In this document: piece after piece, positions 1 through 7,664 of the stretch
Layout: each line of letters begins with the position of its first letter
Numbering within the stretch: position 1 is the stretch's first letter
Assembly (NCBI GenBank): GCA_963528625.1
Contig: CAURVQ010000011.1
Coordinates: 1-31,626 of the forward strand
Origin: CALHVR01 sp963528625
Lineage (GTDB): Bacteria > Fusobacteriota > Fusobacteriia > Fusobacteriales > Leptotrichiaceae
Reading direction: 5' to 3'
Length of the DNA: 31,626 nucleotides
Notes under the pieces: generated by a model
What the model saw: the letters and a program-made list of their open reading frames with translations, nothing else
Told to the model about the DNA's origin: nothing
The model's database searches: none
Translations under genes and position numbers: made by a program

Positions 1-66
1 AATGTCGGTTATGATACGAAAGGTCATAATGTAAGAGGAGGAATTGGAGTTAGAACGGTTTATTAA
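1..66 (+). CDS. C-terminal end of an autotransporter (partial)
   Basis: Only the last 21 codons are inside the window, open at the left edge and ending with TAA at 64-66. The peptide contains the stretch GYDTKGHNVRGGIGVR followed by T-V-Y. Short glycine-rich strands ending in an aromatic residue are what the last beta-strand of type V autotransporter barrels looks like, and the terminal aromatic is the usual signal for the BAM outer-membrane insertion machinery. Fusobacterial and Leptotrichia autotransporters often end with very similar text. The passenger domain and its function cannot be seen. A strong terminator follows directly. Confidence 0.75.
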   Translation, partial: NVGYDTKGHNVRGGIGVRTVY

Positions 67-109
67 AACTAAAAAAATGTCTAATTTATAAAGTTAAATG
101 AATTTAAGC

Positions 110-146
110 AAAATAGAGTGAAACAATAGTTTTGCTCTATTTTTTA
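110..146 (+). terminator. Intrinsic terminator after the autotransporter gene
   Basis: A 15-bp stem (110-124 with 129-143, two G-U pairs) closes over an AATA loop and is followed by a short T run. It separates the autotransporter gene from the thiamine operon. Confidence 0.85.
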
Positions 147-168
147 TAAAAATAGATGAAAATATTTT

Positions 169-196
169 TTGATATAAATAAAAAATATGGTATACT
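169..196 (+). promoter_or_regulatory. Promoter of the thiamine transport operon
   Basis: TTGATA at 169-174, a 16-base spacer, then TATACT at 191-196 with an extended -10 TGG just before it. Transcription would begin around 203, just upstream of the TPP aptamer. Confidence 0.7.
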
Positions 197-211
197 ATAA
201 GTGAAATGTTG

Positions 212-297
212 AAATACTGGGGAGCAGAAAAGCTGAGAATAGTGAAAACTTAAACCCAAGTACCTGAAACGGATAATGCCGGCGTAGGAAGTTATTT
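212..297 (+). promoter_or_regulatory. TPP riboswitch aptamer (THI element)
   Basis: The conserved THI-box blocks are present in order: GGGGAGC near 218-224, CTGAGA at 233-238, ACCC, ACCTGA at 262-267, GGATAATGCC at 271-280 and GGCGTAGGAAG at 281-291. P1 can form between the AATAC before the first block and GTTATT after the last. The element binds thiamine pyrophosphate and represses downstream genes when the vitamin is plentiful, which fits the transporter genes that follow. Confidence 0.96.
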
Positions 298-361
298 TAA
301 TCTATTTTTTGATATAAATAAAATATTATTAAATAAGCTTCTATTCGGTAAATGAAAGGAG
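288..361 (+). promoter_or_regulatory. Riboswitch expression platform, probably hiding the ribosome binding site
   Basis: No terminator lies between the aptamer and the first gene. Two mutually exclusive pairings are visible. In one, 288-297 (the 3' arm of P1) pairs with 331-341 over 10 bp with one bulged G. In the other, 338-345 pairs with 351-358 and covers the first part of the Shine-Dalgarno GAAAGGAG (354-361). TPP binding would lock P1, free 331-341 and allow the second hairpin, lowering translation. Confidence 0.55.
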
Positions 362-369
362 TTTTTTTT

Positions 370-678
370 ATGGAAAAAAAGATTGAAGCAAGTGTAGCGA
401 TACAAGTTTTACCTAATGTTATTGAAAATAAAGAGGTTGTTCGTATTGTAGATGAAGTTATTGCTTATATAGAAAGTAAAAATTTAAAAACAGTTATAGG
501 ACCTTTTGAAACGACAATCGAGGGAGATTACGATGAGCTTATGGAAATAGTTAAACAATGTCAAATAATCGCAGTTGAAGCAGGAGCTCCCGGAGTAATG
601 TCTTATGTTAAAATAAATTATAAGCCGAAAGGAGAGATTTTGACTATTGAAGAAAAAATTTCAAAATATAATAGATAA
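370..678 (+). CDS. Thiamine-binding protein, MTH1187/YkoF family
   Basis: A 102-residue protein of the small ferredoxin-like-fold MTH1187/YkoF family. Family members bind thiamine or its hydroxymethylpyrimidine half and occur in thiamine uptake operons. Typical features are the N-terminal VAIQVLPN strand, the central IGPFETTIEGDYDELM stretch, and a glycine-containing third strand around GAPGVMSYVKI. There is no signal peptide, so it is probably cytoplasmic. ATG 370 was chosen because AAGGAG at 356-361 sits 8 bases upstream; an in-frame ATG at 352 lies before that Shine-Dalgarno. It is the first gene after the TPP riboswitch and overlaps the permease gene by 32 bases, so translational coupling is likely. 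Confidence 0.85.
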   Translation: MEKKIEASVAIQVLPNVIENKEVVRIVDEVIAYIESKNLKTVIGPFETTIEGDYDELMEIVKQCQIIAVEAGAPGVMSYVKINYKPKGEILTIEEKISKYNR

Positions 679-1417
679 AATAGCACCGTTTATTATAATT
701 GTTGTGATTTTAATTTTATGGCAAATTATGTCAGTGATTGGAATTATTCCTAAATTTATGTTGCCCTCTCCGTTAGCAGTAGTGAAAGCATTTATAAAAG
801 ATTTTCTGTTATTAATGCTTCATACAAAAGTAACATTAATTGAGGCGTTTTTAGGACTTGGAATTGGTATAATTTTAGGATTTGTAATGGCAGTAATTAT
901 GGATAAATACGATTTTGCATATAAGTCCATTTATCCAGTGTTAGTTATAACTCAAACTGTGCCAACAGTAGCGATTGCACCGTTATTAGTGCTATGGCTA
1001 GGCTATGGAATTTTACCAAAGATTACTTTAATTGTAATTACATCATTTTTCCCAATAACAGTAGGGTTACTTGATGGTTTTAAAGCAACAGACAAGGATG
1101 CTTTAAATTTAATGAAAACAATGGGAGCGACACCGTTTCAAAATTTTATCCTTTTAAAAATACCGAGTTCGATGGGATATTTTTTTGCAAGTTTAAGAAT
1201 TTCAGTAAGTTATTCTATAATTGGAGCAGTTGTAGCAGAATGGCTTGGTGGATTTGAAGGGCTTGGAGTTTATATGACACGAGTGAGAAAATCGTATTCG
1301 TTTGATAAAATGTTTGCAGTAATTTTTTTCATTTCAATAATAAGTTTACTATTAATGTATTTAGTGAAAAAAATTCAAATATTAAGTATGCCGTGGGAAA
1401 ATAATGAAAATAAATAA
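647..1417 (+). CDS. thiX: ABC transporter permease, thiamine/HMP type (ThiX-like)
   Basis: A 256-residue inner-membrane permease of the binding-protein-dependent transport family, with about six hydrophobic segments. The permease/ATPase coupling (EAA) region is around residues 150-180 (KATDKDALNLMKTMGAT followed by LLKIPSS). The reading begins with a TTG codon at 647, with GGAG at 631-634 upstream and a 32-base overlap with the preceding gene. Its place between a thiamine-binding protein and an NMT1-type lipoprotein under a TPP riboswitch points to import of thiamine or a pyrimidine precursor. The exact substrate cannot be read from the permease itself. Confidence 0.85.
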   Translation: MKKKFQNIIDKIAPFIIIVVILILWQIMSVIGIIPKFMLPSPLAVVKAFIKDFLLLMLHTKVTLIEAFLGLGIGIILGFVMAVIMDKYDFAYKSIYPVLVITQTVPTVAIAPLLVLWLGYGILPKITLIVITSFFPITVGLLDGFKATDKDALNLMKTMGATPFQNFILLKIPSSMGYFFASLRISVSYSIIGAVVAEWLGGFEGLGVYMTRVRKSYSFDKMFAVIFFISIISLLLMYLVKKIQILSMPWENNENK

Positions 1418-1425
1418 TATAGAGA

Positions 1426-1466
1426 AAGGAGCATATATTAAATTAATATATGAGTTGAAATTTATG
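1426..1466 (+). promoter_or_regulatory. Shine-Dalgarno, hairpin, then start codon for the thiY-like gene
   Basis: AAGGAG at 1426-1431 is 32 bases from the ATG at 1464. A perfect inverted repeat fills most of the gap: arms 1432-1441 and 1443-1452 with one central base (about 8 bp plus a five-base loop in practice). Removing the hairpin leaves 11 bases. No ATG or GTG lies in frame inside the gap; there is a TTG at 1455. Confidence 0.6.
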
Positions 1467-2462
1467 AAAAAAATTTTTTTAATGATAATAGGAATGTTAG
1501 TTTTTTTAATTAGTTGTGGAGAAAAAAAAGAAGCTGCAACAGAGGGAGCTGAAAAAAAATCAGATAAAATAAGTATAGTTTTGGATTGGACACCTAATAC
1601 AAATCATACAGGGCTTTTTGTAGCGAAAGAATTAGGTTACTTTAAAGAATTAGGACTTGAAAATGTGGAAATAGTACAACCGCCAGAAGGAAGTACTACA
1701 GCACTTATTGGAGCTGGAGGAGCACAATTTGGAATAAGTTTTCAAGATACATTAGCTAAATCATTTGCAAAAGAGGATTCAGTTCCAGTAACGGCAGTAG
1801 CTGCAATTATTCAACATAATACTTCTGGAATAATATCTCTAAAAGATAAAGGGATTGATAGACCTAAAAAAATGGAAGGTATGAAATATGCGACTTGGGA
1901 TGATGAAATTGAAAAAGCAATGATAAAAAAACTTGTAACAGATGATGGTGGAGATTATAATAAAATAAAAATGATACCGAACACTGTAACTGATGTAGTG
2001 ACAGGTCTTAAAACAGATATTGATGCAGTTTGGGTATATTATGCTTGGGACGGTATTGCGACAGAACTTGCAGGATTACAAACAAATTATTGGTATTTTA
2101 AAGATTATGGAAAAGAATTAGATTATTATAGTCCTGTAATTATTGCAAATAATGAGTATTTAAAAACTCATCCAGAGGAAGCTAAAAAAGTGTTAGCTGC
2201 AATAAAAAAAGGATATGAATATGCTATGAAAAATCCGGAAGAGGCAGCAAAAATATTAGTTAAAAATGCTCCTGAAGTAGATGAAAAATTAGCGATAGCA
2301 AGTCAAAAATGGTTAGCTGATAAATATCAAGCAGATGCAAAATCTTGGGGAATAATTGATAAAAATCGTTGGGATACATTTTATAATTGGTTGTTTGTAA
2401 ATAAATTAATTGAAAAAGAAATACCGAGTGGCTTTGGATTTTCAAATGATTATTTAAAATAA
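1464..2462 (+). CDS. thiY: ABC transporter substrate-binding lipoprotein, NMT1/THI5-like (ThiY-like)
   Basis: A lipoprotein of 332 residues. It has a short basic N-terminus, a hydrophobic segment and a lipobox LISC with the acylated Cys at residue 18, followed by a charged linker. The mature domain begins with SIVLDWTPNTNHTGLFVAKE, a hallmark of NMT1/THI5-like proteins that bind the thiamine pyrimidine precursor (for example formylaminopyrimidine) or thiamine. Start 1464 gives a normal lipoprotein signal; an in-frame ATG at 1404 would add a non-hydrophobic leader. The Shine-Dalgarno is separated from this start by a hairpin. It works with the flanking permease and ATPase. Confidence 0.88.
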   Translation: MKKIFLMIIGMLVFLISCGEKKEAATEGAEKKSDKISIVLDWTPNTNHTGLFVAKELGYFKELGLENVEIVQPPEGSTTALIGAGGAQFGISFQDTLAKSFAKEDSVPVTAVAAIIQHNTSGIISLKDKGIDRPKKMEGMKYATWDDEIEKAMIKKLVTDDGGDYNKIKMIPNTVTDVVTGLKTDIDAVWVYYAWDGIATELAGLQTNYWYFKDYGKELDYYSPVIIANNEYLKTHPEEAKKVLAAIKKGYEYAMKNPEEAAKILVKNAPEVDEKLAIASQKWLADKYQADAKSWGIIDKNRWDTFYNWLFVNKLIEKEIPSGFGFSNDYLK

Positions 2463-2479
2463 AGTGAAAGGTTTTAATT

Positions 2480-3226
2480 ATGGGGAATAAAAAATTAGAA
2501 GTAAAAGATGTAACAGTTGAAATTAATGGAAATACGATAATTGATAATGTTTCGATCAACTTGTATGAAGGGGAAATTGTTTCAATTTTAGGGACAAGTG
2601 GTGGTGGAAAGACAACTTTATTCAATGTTATTGCAGGTCTAATAATTCCTAAAAATGGGAAAGTAAATTTGAATGAAGAAAATATAGTAGGAAAAACGGG
2701 AAAGATAAGCTATATGTTGCAAAAAGATTTACTTTTACCATTTAAAACTATAATTGACAATGTGTCATTACCTTTAATAATTCGTGGAGAGGAAAAAAAG
2801 GAAGCTAGGAAAAAGGCAAGCAAATATTTTAAGCAATTTGGGCTTGAAGGCACTGAAAAATTTTACCCAAAATCGTTATCGGGAGGAATGAGGCAAAGAG
2901 CGGCACTTCTTAGAACATATATGTTTTCAAATGAAATTGCTTTATTGGACGAACCGTTTAGTGCTTTAGATGCTATAACAAAACAAAAAATGCATAACTG
3001 GTATATAGAATTGATGAAAAATATAAAAATGTCTACACTTTTTATTACTCATGATATTGATGAAGCAATTTTGTTATCAAATAGGATTTATATTTTGGGC
3101 GATAAGCCGGGAAGAATTTTGACAGAAATTAAAATTGAATTAGATAAAACAAAAACAGTAGATGAATTAGTTATGATGCCGAAATTTTTGGAGTATAAAA
3201 ATGAAATTAAGCGATATTTAAAGTAA
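2480..3226 (+). CDS. thiZ: ABC transporter ATP-binding protein (ThiZ-like)
   Basis: A 248-residue ABC ATPase of the nitrate/sulfonate/taurine-like group. Walker A is GTSGGGKT at residues 38-45, the signature is LSGGMRQRA, Walker B is IALLDEPFSALD, and the switch His follows in LFITHDIDEA. It energises the permease at 647-1417. The last Walker A variable position is Gly rather than the more common Ser, a tolerated variation. It starts 17 bases after the lipoprotein gene and is followed by an intrinsic terminator, so it closes the operon. Family assignment is certain; the thiamine-type substrate comes from the TPP riboswitch and the NMT1-type binding protein. Confidence 0.9.
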   Translation: MGNKKLEVKDVTVEINGNTIIDNVSINLYEGEIVSILGTSGGGKTTLFNVIAGLIIPKNGKVNLNEENIVGKTGKISYMLQKDLLLPFKTIIDNVSLPLIIRGEEKKEARKKASKYFKQFGLEGTEKFYPKSLSGGMRQRAALLRTYMFSNEIALLDEPFSALDAITKQKMHNWYIELMKNIKMSTLFITHDIDEAILLSNRIYILGDKPGRILTEIKIELDKTKTVDELVMMPKFLEYKNEIKRYLK

Positions 3227-3251
3227 AAATTGGAGCTAAAGCTCCTTTTTA
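3226..3251 (+). terminator. Intrinsic terminator of the thiamine operon
   Basis: Stem GGAGC (3232-3236) with GCTCC (3241-3245), TAAA loop, flanked by A-rich sequence on the left and five T on the right. Confidence 0.85.
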
Positions 3252-3337
3252 TATTTAATATATTATGAAAAATAAATAAGATTAATGATAAAAAAATAAA
3301 AGATAAATAATTTGTATAAGTATAAATTGTGATATAT

Positions 3338-3366
3338 TTGACAAAAACAGTAAAAATTGATAAGAT
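3338..3366 (+). promoter_or_regulatory. Promoter of the rpsB-tsf operon
   Basis: TTGACA at 3338-3343 is a perfect -35. A 17-base spacer leads to TAAGAT at 3361-3366, preceded by an extended -10 TGA. This leaves a leader of roughly 115 bases before the rpsB start. Confidence 0.75.
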
Positions 3367-3395
3367 ATATTGATTATTAATCACACTTTGTTTTA

Positions 3396-3443
3396 TTTGA
3401 TGATAGGGTGTTGCAATAAAGACGATTGCAATCTGTTATCAAA
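3396..3443 (+). promoter_or_regulatory. Structured leader of rpsB, candidate autoregulatory site
   Basis: An outer stem TTTGAT (3396-3401) with ATCAAA (3438-3443) encloses an inner stem TTGCAAT (3411-3417) with ATTGCAA (3425-3431), loop AAAGACG. Leaders upstream of rpsB are known in other bacteria to bind S2 and control rpsB-tsf. Here the function is inferred only from position and structure. Confidence 0.45.
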
Positions 3444-3488
3444 GATAAGTGGGAGTCAAACCAAAAAAATATTAGGAGGAAAAAAACA

Positions 3489-4271
3489 ATGGCAGTAATC
3501 ACAATGAAACAATTATTAGAAGTAGGAGCACATTTTGGACACCAAGCAAAAAGATGGAACCCTAAAATGAAACCTTATATCTTTACAGAAAGAAATGGAA
3601 TTCATATTTTAGATTTACATCAAACATTAGCTTCAACAGAAAGAGCTTACGAATTTGTAAGAGAAATTTCAGAAGAAGGTGGAAAAGTATTATTCGTAGG
3701 AACTAAAAAACAAGCTCAAGACGCAGTAAGAGAAGAAGCTGAAAGAGCTGGAGGATTCTATGTAAACCACAGATGGTTAGGTGGATTATTAACTAACTTA
3801 GCAACAATTAAAACAAGAGTAAAAAGATTAAAAGAATTAGAAGAAATGGACGCTGACGGAACTTTAGATACAGCTTACACTAAAAAAGAAGCTGGATTAT
3901 TAAGAAAAGAAATGGCTAAATTATCTAAAAATATCGGTGGAATTAAAAATATGAACGAATTACCAGCTGCTTTATTTGTAGTTGATATTAAAAAAGAGTT
4001 TTTAGCATTAGAAGAAGCTAAAAAATTAGGAATACCTGTAATTGCATTAATTGATACAAATGTAGATCCTGAATTAGTAACTTATAGAATTCCAGCAAAT
4101 GATGACGCAATTAGATCAGTAAAATTATTTGCTTCAGTAATTGCAAATGCAGCAGTTGAAGGAAATGGTGGAGTAGAAGGATTTGTTTCAGAAGAAGAAA
4201 CAGAAGAAGTAGTAGTAGATTCAGAAACTTTCGTTGAAGAAGAAGTTGAAGAAATAGAAGAAACTGAATAA
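3489..4271 (+). CDS. rpsB: 30S ribosomal protein S2
   Basis: A 260-residue S2 protein. The N-terminus MAVITMKQLLEVGAHFGHQ with RWNPKMKPYIF is the classical S2 opening, and DTNVDPELVTYRIPANDDA is the conserved C-terminal block. The last 25 or so residues form an acidic tail rich in Glu. ATG 3489 follows AGGAGG (3474-3479) with nine bases between; the frame is open upstream to 3426 but no other start has a ribosome binding site. S2 is a late-assembling protein on the back of the small subunit and binds near S1. It heads a transcription unit with tsf. Confidence 0.97.
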   Translation: MAVITMKQLLEVGAHFGHQAKRWNPKMKPYIFTERNGIHILDLHQTLASTERAYEFVREISEEGGKVLFVGTKKQAQDAVREEAERAGGFYVNHRWLGGLLTNLATIKTRVKRLKELEEMDADGTLDTAYTKKEAGLLRKEMAKLSKNIGGIKNMNELPAALFVVDIKKEFLALEEAKKLGIPVIALIDTNVDPELVTYRIPANDDAIRSVKLFASVIANAAVEGNGGVEGFVSEEETEEVVVDSETFVEEEVEEIEETE

Positions 4272-4322
4272 TTATTCACAACTAAAATTGATTTAATATA
4301 TATTTGATTGGAGGAAAATAAG

Positions 4323-5207
4323 GTGGCAATAACAACAGCGCTTATTAAAGAATTAAGAGAAAGAACAGGAGCAGGAATGCTTGACTGTAAAAAAGCTTTA
4401 GAAGAAAATGGAGCAGACATAGAAAAAGCAATTGACTGGTTAAGAGAAAAAGGAATAGCTAAAGCAGCTAAAAAATCAGGAAGAGTTGCAGCAGAAGGAT
4501 TAGTGTTTGCAGTAGTTTCAGAAGACCATAAATCTGGTGCGGTATTAGAGTTTAACTCAGAGACAGATTTCGTTGCTAAAAATGATGAATTCAAATCATT
4601 TGGAGAAAAATTAGTAAAAATTGCATTAGCGGAAGGATTTGAAACAGTTGAAGAATTAGCAGCTTACGAATTAGACGGTAAAAAAGTTGAAACTCATTTG
4701 ACTGAATTAATCGCTAAAATCGGAGAAAACATGAATATTAGAAGAGTAAAAGTTGTTAAATCAGAAGGATTTGTTACAACTTATACTCACTTAGGTGGAA
4801 AAATTGGAGTGTTATTAAGCTTAAACGGTGGAGAAGCTACTCCTGAAAATGTAGAAAAAGCAAAAGGAGTCGCAATGCACGTAGCAGCAATGGATCCTAA
4901 ATACTTAAATTCTGCAGAAGTAACAGCTGATGACTTAGAAAGAGAAAAAGAAATTGCTAGACACCAATTAGAAGCTGAAGGAAAACCAGCTAATATTATT
5001 GAAAAAATATTAGAAGGAAAAATGAGAAAATTCTATGAAGAAAATTGTTTATTAAATCAAAAATATGTTAGAGATGATAGTGTAACAATTGAGCAATTCA
5101 TTGCCCCACTTACAATAGTATCATTTGACAGATTCAAAGTTGGAGAAGGAATCGAAAAAGAAGAAGTAGATTTCGCTGCAGAAGTAGCTGCACAATTAGG
5201 TCAGTAA
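4323..5207 (+). CDS. tsf: Elongation factor Ts
   Basis: A 294-residue EF-Ts, the nucleotide exchange factor that regenerates EF-Tu-GTP. The N-terminal UBA-like module contains LRERTGAGMLDCKKAL, and the TDFVAKN motif that wedges into EF-Tu is present. The start codon is GTG at 4323, eight bases after GGAGG (4310-4314); a TTG at 4308 precedes that site and is not the start. It lies 51 bases downstream of rpsB in the usual order and is followed by a strong terminator. Confidence 0.97.
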   Translation: MAITTALIKELRERTGAGMLDCKKALEENGADIEKAIDWLREKGIAKAAKKSGRVAAEGLVFAVVSEDHKSGAVLEFNSETDFVAKNDEFKSFGEKLVKIALAEGFETVEELAAYELDGKKVETHLTELIAKIGENMNIRRVKVVKSEGFVTTYTHLGGKIGVLLSLNGGEATPENVEKAKGVAMHVAAMDPKYLNSAEVTADDLEREKEIARHQLEAEGKPANIIEKILEGKMRKFYEENCLLNQKYVRDDSVTIEQFIAPLTIVSFDRFKVGEGIEKEEVDFAAEVAAQLGQ

Positions 5208-5214
5208 TTAACTA

Positions 5215-5237
5215 GGGGATTAAAATCCCCTTTTTTT
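5215..5237 (+). terminator. Intrinsic terminator after tsf
   Basis: GGGGAT (5215-5220), TAAA loop, ATCCCC (5225-5230), then seven T. No clear promoter is seen between it and pyrH, so pyrH-frr may depend on partial read-through or a weak promoter. Confidence 0.92.
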
Positions 5238-5262
5238 AAAAGTTCAGAAGGGAATGAAAAAA

Positions 5263-5973
5263 ATGCTTAAATATAAAAGAATTTTATTAAAATTAAGTGG
5301 AGAAGCTCTTGCAGGAAACAAAGATTTTGGTTTTTCGGAAGATATTTTAGATAGTTTTGCAAAACAAATAAAAGATGTACATGAAAAAGGTGTAGAAGTT
5401 GCCATCGTTATAGGTGGAGGAAATATATTTAGAGGAGCAACAGGTACGGAAAAGGGCTTTGATAGAGTTACTGGAGATACAATGGGAATGTTAGCGACTA
5501 TTATGAATGGATTGGCGTTACAAGATGCAATTGAAAGATTGGGAGTGCCAACAAGAGTAATGACAGCAATTAATATGCCTCAAGTTGCAGAGCCGTTTAT
5601 TAGAAGAAAAGCTATAAGACATTTAGAAAAAGGAAGAGTTGTTATATTCTCTGGAGGAACTGGAAATCCTTATTTCACAACAGATTCGTGTGGTGCATTG
5701 AGAGCAGCAGAAATTCATGCAGATGTATTAGCGAAAGGAACTAAAGTGGATGGAATTTACGATAAAGATCCTATGAAATATAGTGATGCCGTGAAATATG
5801 ATAAAGTTTCATTTAATGAAGCAATATCTAAAAATTTGGGTGTTATGGACACGACAGCCTTAGCTTTGTGTAATGAAAATAATATTCCTATATTAGTATT
5901 TAATGCGTTGGAAGAAGGGAATATTTTAAAAATGACACAAGGGGAAAATGTAGGAACAGTTGTAGTTAAATAA
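5263..5973 (+). CDS. pyrH: Uridylate kinase (UMP kinase)
   Basis: A 236-residue bacterial UMP kinase of the amino-acid kinase family, phosphorylating UMP to UDP with ATP. KRILLKLSGEAL at the start, GGGNIFRG and GDTMGMLATIMNGLALQDA are the diagnostic motifs, with FTTDSCGALRAAEI and DGIYDKDP later. Two ATGs are close: 5254 and 5263. The Shine-Dalgarno AAGGGA at 5248-5253 directly abuts the first but is nine bases from the second, so 5263 is preferred. Its place between tsf and frr is widely conserved. Confidence 0.96.
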   Translation: MLKYKRILLKLSGEALAGNKDFGFSEDILDSFAKQIKDVHEKGVEVAIVIGGGNIFRGATGTEKGFDRVTGDTMGMLATIMNGLALQDAIERLGVPTRVMTAINMPQVAEPFIRRKAIRHLEKGRVVIFSGGTGNPYFTTDSCGALRAAEIHADVLAKGTKVDGIYDKDPMKYSDAVKYDKVSFNEAISKNLGVMDTTALALCNENNIPILVFNALEEGNILKMTQGENVGTVVVK

Positions 5974-6009
5974 AAAATTAAAATTATAAAAATAAAAGGT
6001 GGAATAATA

Positions 6010-6567
6010 ATGTTAAATACAATATTGAATGAAACAGAAGAAAAAATGTTAAAATCAGTAGAAAATACGAAAGAAAAATTTTCACATGTTAGAGCGGGAA
6101 GAGCTAATGTTTCAATGTTAGATGGAATTACAGTTGAAGCTTATGGAACACCGACTCCATTAAATCAAGTAGGTACAGTATCTGCTCCAGAAGCAAGATT
6201 ATTAGTTATAGATCCTTGGGATAAATCTTTAATTCCTACTATTGAAAAAACAATTTTACAAGCAAACTTAGGATTTAATCCTTCAAATGATGGAAGAATT
6301 ATAAGATTAGTTGTACCTGAATTAACAGAAGATAGAAGAAAAGAATATGTTAAAATGGTAAAAAATGAAGCTGAAGAAGGTAAAATTGCAATTAGAAATG
6401 TAAGAAAAGATGCTAATAATAAATTAAGAAAATTAGAAAAAGATAGTGAAATAACAGAAGACGATTTAAAAACAGGAGAAGATAAAGTACAAAAATTAAC
6501 TGATAAATTTGTTGCAGTAATTGACGATGCTTTAAATAAAAAAGAAAAAGAATTATTAACTGTTTAA
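6010..6567 (+). CDS. frr: Ribosome recycling factor
   Basis: A 185-residue RRF of normal length. With EF-G it splits post-termination ribosomes. HVRAGRANVSMLDGI and EAYGTPTPLNQVG mark the first part. IRLVVPELTEDRRKEYVKM and IRNVRKDAN lie in the later helices of the three-helix bundle. ATG 6010 is preceded by GGTGG near 5999 and agrees with the usual N-terminal length. It is cotranscribed with pyrH across a 36-base gap. Confidence 0.96.
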   Translation: MLNTILNETEEKMLKSVENTKEKFSHVRAGRANVSMLDGITVEAYGTPTPLNQVGTVSAPEARLLVIDPWDKSLIPTIEKTILQANLGFNPSNDGRIIRLVVPELTEDRRKEYVKMVKNEAEEGKIAIRNVRKDANNKLRKLEKDSEITEDDLKTGEDKVQKLTDKFVAVIDDALNKKEKELLTV

Positions 6568-6591
6568 TAAAGATAGGGAGAGAAATCACTA

Positions 6592-7632
6592 ATGTCTAGA
6601 ATGACAAAATTTATTAATTTTTTTAGAGTGAAAAAAAGTATAGCGATAGATCTAGGAACTTCAAATGTATTGATTTATGATAAACAACAAAAAAGAGTTG
6701 TTTTAAATGAGCCATCTGTCGTTGTAAAAGATAAAAAAACAAGAGAAATCGTGGCAGTAGGATTAGAAGCGAAAGAGATGTTGGGAAAAACTGCAGATAA
6801 TGTTGTTGTAATTAGACCTTTGAGAGAGGGAGTTATAACTGATATAGATGCAACAAGGGAAATGTTAAATGCTTTTATACGAAAAATTTACGGGAATTCT
6901 CCTTTTAAACCGGAAATTATGATTTGTGTGCCGATAGAAGTTACGACAATCGAGAGAAAAGCTATATTTGATGCAGCGATAGGGGCAAAAAAAATATATT
7001 TAATTGAAGAAGGAAGAGCAGCTATATTAGGGTCTGGAGTAAATATTTCACTTCCTGAAGGACATACAGTAATTGATGTTGGAGGTGGATCTACTGATAT
7101 AGCGATTTTATCGTTGGATGAAATAGTTTCAAGTAAATCTATAAGAGTAGCAAGTAATAAATTTGATGAAGATATAATAAGATATGTTAAGAAAAAATAT
7201 GGGTTATTAATTGGAGATAAAACGGCAGAAAATGTAAAAAAAGACATTGGAACGGCAATACAAGTTTCAGGAAATGAAAATTTAAAAACAGAAATAAAAG
7301 GAAGAGATTTGAATACGGGAATACCGAAAAATATTGAAATTACTTCAAATGAAATTTATGAAGCTATAAAAGATTCTATTAGAGAAATAATTGTAGCTTT
7401 AAAAGAAGTTTTAGGTAAATGTCCTCCAGAATTGTCAGCAGATATATTAGATAACGGTATAATTTTAACAGGTGGAGGTTCACTTATTAAAAATTTAGAC
7501 AAATTGATAGAAAAGGAAGTTCGTATACCAATAAAAAGAGCTAAAAATTCGTTAGAATCAGTTGTTGTTGGTGGTGGACTTGCATTTGATAACAAAAAAT
7601 TACTTAGAACTTTAGAGATGAGGGAAATATAG
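6592..7632 (+). CDS. mreB: Rod shape-determining protein, MreB/Mbl family
   Basis: A 346-residue bacterial actin. It carries the actin-fold nucleotide motifs IAIDLGTSNVLIY (phosphate 1), VIDVGGGSTDIAIL (phosphate 2) and ILTGGGSLI (adenosine), plus the MreB block ICVPIEVTTIERKAIFDAA. MreB filaments run under the cytoplasmic membrane and guide the elongation machinery. The N-terminus has a short amphipathic-looking extension (FINFFRVKK) that could help membrane binding. GGGAG at 6576-6580 supports ATG 6592. It lies 24 bases after frr rather than next to mreC or mreD. Whether it is the main MreB or a paralogue such as Mbl cannot be settled here. Confidence 0.92.
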   Translation: MSRMTKFINFFRVKKSIAIDLGTSNVLIYDKQQKRVVLNEPSVVVKDKKTREIVAVGLEAKEMLGKTADNVVVIRPLREGVITDIDATREMLNAFIRKIYGNSPFKPEIMICVPIEVTTIERKAIFDAAIGAKKIYLIEEGRAAILGSGVNISLPEGHTVIDVGGGSTDIAILSLDEIVSSKSIRVASNKFDEDIIRYVKKKYGLLIGDKTAENVKKDIGTAIQVSGNENLKTEIKGRDLNTGIPKNIEITSNEIYEAIKDSIREIIVALKEVLGKCPPELSADILDNGIILTGGGSLIKNLDKLIEKEVRIPIKRAKNSLESVVVGGGLAFDNKKLLRTLEMREI

Positions 7633-7664
7633 ATTGTTTTTGAAAAATTAAAAAGGATATAATT

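Noticed and set aside
2260..3384. Minus-strand frames over the thiamine operon end
   Set aside because: They overlap thiY and thiZ coding sequence or AT-rich intergenic DNA, without ribosome binding sites or family features.
4082..4594. 170-codon minus-strand frame across rpsB and tsf
   Set aside because: Serine- and alanine-rich shadow of two certain genes on the other strand.
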